Positions 7,334 to 14,752 of a stretch of 47,604 bases of DNA are shown piece after piece. Each line of letters starts with the position of its first letter. The first letter of the stretch is position 1. Origin of the DNA: an uncultured Verrucomicrobia subdivision 3 bacterium (lineage in GTDB: Bacteria; Verrucomicrobiota; Verrucomicrobiia; Limisphaerales; UBA11358). The stretch spans positions 1 to 47,604 of the forward strand of contig CAISEZ010000032.1 of the NCBI GenBank assembly GCA_903884535.1, given 5' to 3'. The position numbers and the translations under genes were made by a program. Under the pieces are notes generated by a model. That model ran no database searches, had not been told where the DNA came from, and saw nothing but the letters and a program-made list of their open reading frames with translations.

Positions 7334-8071
7334 TTGAGTCGTCCGTTCACACCCCGCAACTCTTCCCCCGCGTCGTTTATTCGCGTCAATGGGAAAATTC
7401 GCGCCCGCGACGTTCGTGTCATCGGCGTGGACGGGAAACAGCTCGGCGTCATTCCGCTGTCCGATGCGATCAATCTCGCGCGCCAGCACGCGGTGGATCT
7501 CGTCGAGATTTCGCCGAACGCCGTGCCGCCGGTCTGCCGGCTCGTGGACTTCGGAAAATTCCGCTACGAACTCGCCAAGAAGGAAAAAGATTCGCGCAAG
7601 CATCAGCACGCCTCGACTGTCAAGGAAGTGCAGTTGAGCCCGCGCATTGATCCGCATGATCTTGGCATCAAGGTGCAGCACGCGATCAATTTTCTCTGCG
7701 AAGACATGAAGGTGAAGGTCGCGCTCAAATTTCGTGGCCGCGAAATGGCCCACACCGAAGTCGGTTTTCAGGTCATCCAGAAATTCATCGAGTTAATCAC
7801 GCCTTTTGGTCATCCCGATTTCCAGCCCAAGCTCGTGGGCCGCGCCATCAATCTGATGATCAGTCCGCTGCCGCGCAACAAGCGCGCCAAAAATCCGCGG
7901 CACGCCGACGAACCGCTGCACGAAGCGGACGAACCCGATGAAGCGGACGAGGCGCCGAAGGAAAAAATCCGCGAGAAGCCGGCGCACAAGCCCAAAGTTG
8001 CGGTTACCGAACAGCCCGCCGCCGATGGACTTAACCATCCGTTTGTCGGACTTGAAGTGAAGCCGGAATAA
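7334..8071 (+). CDS. infC: Translation initiation factor IF-3, C-terminally extended
   Basis: A 245-aa IF-3, which binds the 30S subunit, discriminates initiator tRNA and prevents premature joining of 50S. The N-domain carries RVIGVDGKQLGVIPLSDAI, and the linker contains CRLVDFGKFRYE. The C-domain has KEVQLSPRIDPHDLGIK and FRGREMAHTEVG. The usual length is about 175-180 residues. Here a charged tail of about 65 residues, rich in Ala, Asp, Glu and Lys with a repeated ADE pattern (about 192-240), is added. The start is a non-AUG codon, TTG, with a strong ribosome binding site; rare starts in infC are linked to IF-3 autoregulation in other bacteria. The usual neighbours rpmI and rplT do not follow; a convergent DUF2851 gene does. 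Confidence 0.95.
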   Translation: MSRPFTPRNSSPASFIRVNGKIRARDVRVIGVDGKQLGVIPLSDAINLARQHAVDLVEISPNAVPPVCRLVDFGKFRYELAKKEKDSRKHQHASTVKEVQLSPRIDPHDLGIKVQHAINFLCEDMKVKVALKFRGREMAHTEVGFQVIQKFIELITPFGHPDFQPKLVGRAINLMISPLPRNKRAKNPRHADEPLHEADEPDEADEAPKEKIREKPAHKPKVAVTEQPAADGLNHPFVGLEVKPE

Positions 8072-8095
8072 TCCCCAGCGGCGAGCCGCTTCGGT

Positions 8096-9619
8096 TCAGC
8101 CGTTGGATTTGCACCAGGCCCGCACCAGTTTTGGGAATTGGCAATCCCCGCAGATGGCGTTCGAATGTTCGCAATAGTCGCGGACGATTTGCAGCAACCC
8201 CTGCTGCGCCGCCGCGCCTTTCAAAAGTCGTGGACTGGAACTTCCCAGCAGCCGTTGCCGCGCCAGTTTCAAAATGGAATTGTCTTCCGCCACCGGCCAC
8301 GCAAAAAAACGCCGCTCAACCTCGCACAGGAATTTTTCATTGCCGCCCGGCGGCTGTGCGCTGGCACCACGGACCCACAGCCACGGCAAAACCACATTGA
8401 CCGCCAGGTCGGTGACGCGCGCTTCGCCCAACAGCAGTTGCGGTTTCGCCAGCCGCGCGGATTTAAAAGTCCAATGCCACGACCAGAAGTCATCCTGCTG
8501 GACTTGGAAAATCGCGCGCAAGGAATCGAGCAGCTTGGTAGGGCTGACCTGCGGGTCAGCCTGGCGGCACGGCAGCGCCGCCCTACCATTTAATATTTCT
8601 GACTCGCCCCAATTTTCAATTTTGGAAATGAACTTTTCATCCGCCAGCCAGTGCGCCGCCAGCGCCAGCCGCCGCTGCGGATGATTGGCCGGGCGCAGGC
8701 CATGGAATCGCCAGATTTCACGAGGCAAAATGCAGGTTTCGAATTCATCGCGGTCGCGCCACCAACAATCCCAGGCGCGGCGCAGATAGTTATCGGAACC
8801 TTTTTGTGCGCGGGTCAGCTCGTCGGGTAGCAGGCCGCCGATGCCGAGCAGTCGCGCCTGAATTTCAAACGCGGAATTTGTCCCGGGCAACCAGCGCGGT
8901 TTCATTTCCGCGAGATTTTGCAGCGGCCAGACGTTGTGTTTGTAGCCGAGCGCGCGGAACAGATTTTCCCACAGCGTCTGTTCCCAGCCGACGTGCCGGG
9001 CGCGGGCGCGGAACTGCGCCGCCTTGCTTTCAAACCGGACGCGCGCGGCAGCGTGTAATAATTCTTCCAGCCGGACTTCGTCCAATTCGCGCAGCGGCGC
9101 GCAACATTTGCCGCGCAGGTTTTCCGGCAGCACCCGCAGCGATTCATTTTCCAGCGACAGGCTTAATTCCGCCAGCGGCGCGTCCATAACATTTTTCAGC
9201 GACAAAATGACCGGCGCATTGACGTTTGATTTTGTTTCGTCCCAGACGACGTGCAGCTGGACGTTTTTGAAAGCGGGATTTTTATCGTGGCCATGCACAT
9301 GCCAGCCGGCGGCACGCAGGTCAATTTCCACGTCGCCGACGAACGCCGGTTCGTCGCCCAGCTGCAGCACCGCGCCGCGAAAATCCGGCCCGCCTTCGAC
9401 GCTGACAAAACCGGGATGAAATACGCGGACGCTTCGGCCGTCACTGGTTTTGAGTTGGTCGCGCCGGAGGCGCTGGTGCTGCCAGATGGCCTGCAGCAGC
9501 CGCTCGGACGGCCAGCCGTTGTCCTCGCGCAGCGCGCTGACGTTGCGGCTGCGTTCGCGCCACCGGGCGTAGAAATTTTCGGCGGACGGCTTCACCCGGA
9601 AAAACTTTGGCGCCGGCAC
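8096..9619 (-). CDS. DUF2851 family protein
   Basis: A 507-aa cytoplasmic protein of the DUF2851 family, function unknown. The conserved N-terminal block is clear: ERLLQAIWQHQRLRRDQL, then VFHPGFVSVEGGPDFRGAVL and GDVEIDLRAAGWHVHGHDKN. This segment looks enzyme-like, with conserved Asp, Glu and His residues. The start shown is a GTG. Residues around 345-361 (AALPCRQADPQVSPTK) are encoded by a two-armed palindromic repeat at 8538-8586, inserted without breaking the frame. The C-terminus contains Cys and His residues (ICGDCQFPKLVRAWC) that could bind metal. The gene converges on infC with a 24-base gap and diverges from the GldA-like operon. Confidence 0.85.
   Translation of the reverse strand: MPAPKFFRVKPSAENFYARWRERSRNVSALREDNGWPSERLLQAIWQHQRLRRDQLKTSDGRSVRVFHPGFVSVEGGPDFRGAVLQLGDEPAFVGDVEIDLRAAGWHVHGHDKNPAFKNVQLHVVWDETKSNVNAPVILSLKNVMDAPLAELSLSLENESLRVLPENLRGKCCAPLRELDEVRLEELLHAAARVRFESKAAQFRARARHVGWEQTLWENLFRALGYKHNVWPLQNLAEMKPRWLPGTNSAFEIQARLLGIGGLLPDELTRAQKGSDNYLRRAWDCWWRDRDEFETCILPREIWRFHGLRPANHPQRRLALAAHWLADEKFISKIENWGESEILNGRAALPCRQADPQVSPTKLLDSLRAIFQVQQDDFWSWHWTFKSARLAKPQLLLGEARVTDLAVNVVLPWLWVRGASAQPPGGNEKFLCEVERRFFAWPVAEDNSILKLARQRLLGSSSPRLLKGAAAQQGLLQIVRDYCEHSNAICGDCQFPKLVRAWCKSNG
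8538..8586. repeat. REPIN-like palindromic element, family B, inside a coding region
   Basis: A GTAG foot at 8538 is followed by a perfect 8-bp hairpin (GGCTGACC and GGTCAGCC, loop TGCG). The second arm, read from the other end, again starts GTAG (CTAC at 8583-8586) and has a GGCGGC/GCCGCC stem. The arms differ in sequence but share the foot and the face-to-face layout. The element is translated as about 16 residues of the DUF2851 protein. Confidence 0.75.
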
Positions 9620-9766
9620 CGGCGCGAAGTCAAGCCGGCAAAAATATTTTTGAACGCAACGAAACCGGAATTTGCCTGTTTAATCAGGGCGATTCCGAAA
9701 TTTTTGTTCGCCGCAGCTGGCTGGATATGACTAGAATGAAGGCGAGTTTTTGTTTGTTGACCCGTA

Positions 9767-10714
9767 ATGATTGAAGTTTCCAATTTAACGAAGCGTTACG
9801 CCGGTCGCACGGCGGTGGACGACTTGTCGTTCACGGTTGCGCGCGGCGAAATCGTCGGCCTGCTCGGCCCGAACGGCGCGGGCAAAAGCACGACGATGCG
9901 CATCTTGTCCAGCTTCATGCCGGCGACGAGCGGCACGGTGCGCGTGGCGGGCTTCGATGTGTTTCACGCCGCCGACGAGGTTCGGCGGCGCATTGGTTAC
10001 ATGCCGGAAAATAATCCGCTCTATCCCGAAATGCGTGTTCGTGAATATTTAAAATTCCGCGCGCGGCTGAAAGGCCTCGGCTGGAAAAAATCGCGCGAAC
10101 GCGTGTCCACGGTGATGGAGCAATGCGGTTTGACCGATGTGGGCCGGCGCATCATCGGCCAGCTTTCCAAAGGCTACAAGCAGCGCGTCGGCCTCGCGGA
10201 TGCGCTGGTGCATGAGCCGGAATTAATTATTTTGGACGAGCCGACCATCGGCCTCGATCCGCAGCAAATCCGCTCCGTTCGCCAATTGATCAAAAGCCTC
10301 GCCGGCAAGCACACGGTGCTGATCTCGACGCACATTTTGCCGGAAGTGGAAATGATGTGCAGCCGCGTGTTCATCATGCTCGGCGGAAAAATTCTGGCGG
10401 CGGACACGCCGGGGAATTTGCAGCACCGCATGGCGGGCGGCAGCCAGGTCATCGCGGAAATCGCCGCGCCCGCCGCCGATTTGAATGCGATTTGGGACGC
10501 CATGCTGGAAGTCGAGCAGTTCGACGTGTCGCCGAGCGAAGGGGAATTTTTCCGCTGCGCGCTGACGCCGCGCGACGGCCAGGATTTGCGGCCGCTGATT
10601 TTCAACCTGGTGCGCGAGCGCGGCTGGGCGCTGCGCGAGCTGACGCGGAGCCGGCACACGCTGGAAGACATTTATGTGCAGGTGACCAGGCCGAATCCGG
10701 AGGAGACGGAATGA
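9767..10714 (+). CDS. ABC transporter ATP-binding protein, GldA-like
   Basis: A 315-aa ATPase of an ABC-2-type transporter. It shows Walker A GPNGAGKST (about 35-43), the signature LSKGYKQRVGLADAL (about 137-151), Walker B LIILDEPTIGLDP, and the switch His in ISTHIL. The C-terminal 90 residues (after about 220) are the accessory domain typical of this subfamily. It is followed with a 4-base overlap by its permease, and the order ATPase, permease, GldG-like protein matches the GldA-GldF-GldG set known from gliding Bacteroidetes. A gliding role is not implied by sequence alone; the same set occurs in non-gliding bacteria. Confidence 0.9.
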   Translation: MIEVSNLTKRYAGRTAVDDLSFTVARGEIVGLLGPNGAGKSTTMRILSSFMPATSGTVRVAGFDVFHAADEVRRRIGYMPENNPLYPEMRVREYLKFRARLKGLGWKKSRERVSTVMEQCGLTDVGRRIIGQLSKGYKQRVGLADALVHEPELIILDEPTIGLDPQQIRSVRQLIKSLAGKHTVLISTHILPEVEMMCSRVFIMLGGKILAADTPGNLQHRMAGGSQVIAEIAAPAADLNAIWDAMLEVEQFDVSPSEGEFFRCALTPRDGQDLRPLIFNLVRERGWALRELTRSRHTLEDIYVQVTRPNPEETE

Positions 10715-11463
10715 GAATTTTCTGGGTGTTGCTGCGCCGCGAACTGTCGGCCTTTTTCTTTTCGGTGACGGGTTACGTCATCATCGCCGCGGTGACGCTG
10801 CTGACGGACTTGAGTTTCGTGGTGCTGCTGCAAAACCTCGGCACCGACCCGTCGCCCATGCCGGTGACCGAAATGTTTTATCGAACGTATTATTTCTGGC
10901 TGATCGTCTTGCTGGTCACGCCGGTGATCACCATGCGCCTGTTCGCGCTGGAAAAAGCATCGGGCACGTTTGAAACGCTGATGACGACGCCGGTGGGCGA
11001 CGCGCAGGTGGTGGCGGCGAAATTTGCGGCGGCGGTGATTTTTTACATGGTCGCGTGGCTGCCGCTGCTGGCGTGCCTGTTCATCGTGCGCCATTTCACC
11101 AACCAAAGCGCATTGGACGCGGGCACGGTCGGCGGCATGTTCCTGGGCATTCTGCTGACAGGCGGATTATTTTTGTCGCTCGGCTGTTTCGCGTCGTCGC
11201 TGACGCGCAGCCAGATGGCGGCGGCGATGATCAGCTTCATGCTGGGCGTGAGTTTGTTTTCGCTCGGATTTCTGGCGGCGGCGCTGCCGGCCACGGCGCA
11301 GCCCTGGCAGACACAGATCATTTCATATTTCGGACTGTTCGAGCAGATGCACGATTTTGCGCGCGGCGTGGTGGACACGCGCGCGGTGATTTTTTATGTC
11401 ACCGCGACGTTTGTGTTTTTATTCCTGACGCTGCGTGTGGTGGAGAGTCGCCGGTGGAAATAG
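10711..11463 (+). CDS. ABC-2 type permease, GldF-like
   Basis: A 250-aa inner-membrane permease with six predicted membrane segments, the partner of the ATPase just upstream. The segment MRLFALEKASGTFETLMTTPV, placed between the second and third helices, is typical of ABC-2 permeases of the GldF/NosY type. The start ATG overlaps the upstream stop (ATGA), so the two are translationally coupled. The next gene begins one base after this stop. The substrate is unknown. Confidence 0.9.
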   Translation: MRIFWVLLRRELSAFFFSVTGYVIIAAVTLLTDLSFVVLLQNLGTDPSPMPVTEMFYRTYYFWLIVLLVTPVITMRLFALEKASGTFETLMTTPVGDAQVVAAKFAAAVIFYMVAWLPLLACLFIVRHFTNQSALDAGTVGGMFLGILLTGGLFLSLGCFASSLTRSQMAAAMISFMLGVSLFSLGFLAAALPATAQPWQTQIISYFGLFEQMHDFARGVVDTRAVIFYVTATFVFLFLTLRVVESRRWK

Positions 11464-11464
11464 C

Positions 11465-12967
11465 ATGAGCGCTACCGTCAAAACCAGTTATTCGCCGGCG
11501 CGCCGCTGGAAAATCGGCTTCGACGTGGTGCTGCGCACCGCGCTGGTGCTGGCCGTGGCGGTGATGCTCAATTTTCTTGGCGCGAAATTTTTCCAGCGGT
11601 TTTATTTGAGTTCGCAAACGCGCGTGGTGCTGTCGTCGCGCACGGTGAGCGTGCTGCATGCGCTGACGAACCATGTCGCGGTGACGCTGTATTACGACAC
11701 CAAGGACAACGAGAATTTTTATCCGGACATCGTGGCGCTGCTGAACGCCTACCGCGAGGTGAACAAAAATATTTCCCTCCGCACCGTGAATTACCTGCTC
11801 GACGCCGGCGAGGCCGAGAAGGTGAAGGAGAAATACAACCTGCCCGCCTCGTCGGAAAGCCCCAACTCGCCGCCGAGCAAGGACCTGATTGTTTTTGACG
11901 GCGGCAGCGACCGGCTGCCCATCGTGATCCCCGGCGACGCGATCGTGAGATACAAACTGGAGCCGACGGCGCCCGACAATCCGAAGCAGAAGGAACTGCA
12001 GTTCCGCCGCAAGCCCATTGAATTTAACGGCGAGGTCATGTTCACCTCCAAGCTGCTCGCGCTGGAAAATGCGCAGCCGCTCAAGGCGTATTTTTTGCAG
12101 GGCCACGGCGAATCGTCGCTCACCGACGAGAGCCAGTTTGGATATTCAAAATTCAACCTGGTGCTCGCGCAAAACGACATCGCGGTGCAAAACCTGGAAC
12201 TGCCCGGCGACAGTCCGATTCCGCTGGATTGCAGCCTGCTCATCATCGCCGCGCCCACCGTGCCGCTGGCCGACGAGGAACTGCAAAAAATTGACAAGTA
12301 TCTCGCCGACGGCGGCCGGCTGTTCGCGCTTTTCAATTATGCGTCCAAAAAAAGGCCGACCGGGCTGGAGCACATTTTGCAAAAATGGGGCGTGAATGTT
12401 TTTTACGATTGCGTCAAAGACCGGAACATCAACACCGACGATGTCATCGTCCGCAATTTCAGTTCGCATCCCGTGGTCAATCCGCTCACGCAACTCGCGT
12501 TGCAGATGATCCGGCCGCGCGCCATCGCCAAAATTAATTTGCCGCATCCGCCGGCCAATGCGCCGGAGGTGGACGAACTGGCGTTCTCCAGCGACAACTC
12601 GGTGCTGGACGGCGATCCCGCGCCGCAACCGCGCCGCTTTCCGCTGATGGTCGCCGTCGAGCAAAAGCCGGTGGCCGGTGTGGCCAATCCGCGCGGCAAC
12701 ACGCGCATCCTGGTCGTGGGCGATTCACTGTTCCTCGGCAATTATGTGATTGAAGGCGGCGGCAACCGTGATTTTGCAGGCTACGCGGCGAACTGGCTTT
12801 TGGATCGCCAGGAATTGCTCGCCGGCATCGGCCCGCGGCCGGTGACGGAATTCCGCCTGTTGCTCACCAATCATCAACAGCAGCAATTGCGCTGGCTGCT
12901 GCTCGGCGCGCTGCCCGGCGGCGTGCTCGTGTTCGGCTGGCTCGTTTGGCTGGTGCGTCGCCAATGA
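11465..12967 (+). CDS. GldG-like auxiliary ABC protein
   Basis: A 500-aa membrane-anchored protein: an N-terminal membrane helix at about 25-45, a large periplasmic region, and a C-terminal helix (about 477-497) ending WLVRRQ. The region contains VTLYYDTKDNENFYPDIVALLNAYREV and FLQGHGE, typical of the GldG/DUF7088-type domain, and a GATase-like fold segment (LIIAAPTVPLADEELQKIDKYLADGGRL). The ATG at 11465 was chosen over an upstream in-frame GTG at 11435 that lies inside the permease gene. It probably acts with the ABC-2 permease and ATPase as one complex. The stop overlaps the next start as ATGA. Confidence 0.85.
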   Translation: MSATVKTSYSPARRWKIGFDVVLRTALVLAVAVMLNFLGAKFFQRFYLSSQTRVVLSSRTVSVLHALTNHVAVTLYYDTKDNENFYPDIVALLNAYREVNKNISLRTVNYLLDAGEAEKVKEKYNLPASSESPNSPPSKDLIVFDGGSDRLPIVIPGDAIVRYKLEPTAPDNPKQKELQFRRKPIEFNGEVMFTSKLLALENAQPLKAYFLQGHGESSLTDESQFGYSKFNLVLAQNDIAVQNLELPGDSPIPLDCSLLIIAAPTVPLADEELQKIDKYLADGGRLFALFNYASKKRPTGLEHILQKWGVNVFYDCVKDRNINTDDVIVRNFSSHPVVNPLTQLALQMIRPRAIAKINLPHPPANAPEVDELAFSSDNSVLDGDPAPQPRRFPLMVAVEQKPVAGVANPRGNTRILVVGDSLFLGNYVIEGGGNRDFAGYAANWLLDRQELLAGIGPRPVTEFRLLLTNHQQQQLRWLLLGALPGGVLVFGWLVWLVRRQ

Positions 12968-14751
12968 AATCCCAAACCACCGCCATCTGGTTCGTGCTCG
13001 CCGCGCTGCTGTTCGCGGGCATTTGGTTTTTGGAAAAACATCTCCAGCCCGCCGCGCCGGTGCAGACGGTTTTACTGCCCAGCCTGCGGGCGACGGACGT
13101 GACCAGCCTTCAAATTAGCCCGGCCGGCGCACGCGAAATCAGCGTCGTCCGCACCAACGGCGGCTGGCAGTTGGAAAAACCGCTGGCGTATCCGGCGCAG
13201 GCCGCCGGTATCGAAGCGCTGCTCGATGCGATGGCCAAGCTGATGCCCGCTTTGCGCCTCGCCGGTGACGACGTGCTCGGGAAAAACACGGACACGGAAT
13301 TTGGTTTTGAAAACCCGCAGTTCACTCTGGACCTCGCTTCGAGCGACCAGAACTGGCATTTGCGCGTCGGCAAAAAAACCGCGCCGGGCGACCAAGTTTA
13401 CATCCGCATCGTGGGCCTGGACGGCGCCTTCGTCACCGACGCAAAATGGCTGCAACGGTTGCCGCATTCGGCGAACGAATGGCGCGACACCGCACTGGTG
13501 GACGCCGCCGCCACGCTGGATTGGATTGTCATCACCAACGGCGCGAAAGTCGTCGAGCTGCGCCGCAATGCGACCAACCATCTCTGGCGCATGATCCGGC
13601 CACTGGCAGCCCGCGCCGATGACCTGCACATTCTCGAAACGTGGCAGTCGCTTCGCACCGCGCGCGTCGCCGCGTTCGTCAACGACGATGCCAAGGCCGA
13701 TTTGTCCGCGTATGATTTGCTACCCGCCGAACTGGATGTCTGGCTCGGACGCGGCACGAATTTTTTTGCAGCGGTTCATGCCGGAAAAAGTTTGCCGGAA
13801 AATTCCACGCAGATTTACGCGCGCCGCGAAGGCTGGAACGGCGTGCTCGCGGTGGCCAAGGACGCGCTCGCGCCGTGGCGCGGCACAGTCAACGATTTCC
13901 GCGATCCGCATTTGCTGGAGCTGACCGCGCCCGTGGCGGAAATCGAAGTGCGCGGCCAAACCAACGAAGACAGCTACACGCTGCAATCCCGCGGTGCGGC
14001 TGGGTGGGCTGTGGTCGGCGAGAAATTTCCGGCGGACGAGGAGAATGTGCTGGCGCTGGTTAAATTGCTAGCCGGTTTCCGCGTGCAGGAATTCGTGAAG
14101 GACGTCGTCACCGCGCCGGATTTGCAGAGCTTCGGCCTCGCCGCGCCTGCGCGGCAGATCACTTTGCGCAGTGTGGCCGGCGACACCAACAGCGTCATCG
14201 CCCAACTGCTGTTCAGCGCGGTGCAGACGAACAAGGTGTTTGTGAAGCGGGCGGATGAGGATTTTGTTTATGCGCTGGCGGCGGATGATTTCAACCAACT
14301 GCCGGTCAGCGGCTGGGATTTCCGCGAGCGCCGGCTCTGGCATTTTTCCGAAACCAACGTCACGCAAATCACACTGCGTCAAAACGGCCAGACGCGCCAG
14401 CTCGTCCGCACCGGCGAGAACAAATGGTCACTCGCCGCCGGCCAGGGCATGATCAATCCACCGGCCGTCGAGGAAACCGTGCATCGTCTCGGCGAACTTG
14501 CCGCCGCCGGCTGGGTCGGACGCAACGTCACCGCGCCGGAAACATTCGGGCTGAACACGAATAATCTGTCCGTCACCATCGAATTAAAATCCGGCGAAAA
14601 ATTTGCCGTGGATTTTGGCGCGGAAATTCCGAAATTTCAGACCGCGCTGGCCGCCGTGACGCTGGACGGCGAACGCTGGGCGTTTGTATTTCCCGCGCCG
14701 CTCTACCAGTTGGTCACGGCTTACCTGACCATTCCGGCGAGCACTCCATGA
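12964..14751 (+). CDS. DUF4340 domain protein, fourth gene of the Gld-like operon
   Basis: A 595-aa protein with one N-terminal membrane helix (about 7-25) and a periplasmic remainder made of repeated DUF4340-like modules. Examples are LQISPAGAREISVVRTNGG near residue 50, VAEIEVRGQTNEDSYTLQSR near 325, and VTQITLRQNGQTRQLVR near 470. DUF4340 proteins are commonly found next to GldG-like ABC genes, but no biochemical role is established. The ATG overlaps the upstream stop, so it belongs to the same message. Confidence 0.8.
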   Translation: MKSQTTAIWFVLAALLFAGIWFLEKHLQPAAPVQTVLLPSLRATDVTSLQISPAGAREISVVRTNGGWQLEKPLAYPAQAAGIEALLDAMAKLMPALRLAGDDVLGKNTDTEFGFENPQFTLDLASSDQNWHLRVGKKTAPGDQVYIRIVGLDGAFVTDAKWLQRLPHSANEWRDTALVDAAATLDWIVITNGAKVVELRRNATNHLWRMIRPLAARADDLHILETWQSLRTARVAAFVNDDAKADLSAYDLLPAELDVWLGRGTNFFAAVHAGKSLPENSTQIYARREGWNGVLAVAKDALAPWRGTVNDFRDPHLLELTAPVAEIEVRGQTNEDSYTLQSRGAAGWAVVGEKFPADEENVLALVKLLAGFRVQEFVKDVVTAPDLQSFGLAAPARQITLRSVAGDTNSVIAQLLFSAVQTNKVFVKRADEDFVYALAADDFNQLPVSGWDFRERRLWHFSETNVTQITLRQNGQTRQLVRTGENKWSLAAGQGMINPPAVEETVHRLGELAAAGWVGRNVTAPETFGLNTNNLSVTIELKSGEKFAVDFGAEIPKFQTALAAVTLDGERWAFVFPAPLYQLVTAYLTIPASTP

Positions 14752-14752
14752 T

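Noticed and set aside
8072-8095. Possible bidirectional terminator between infC and the DUF2851 gene
   Set aside because: A 5-bp AGCGG/CCGCT stem is present but there is no T run on either strand.
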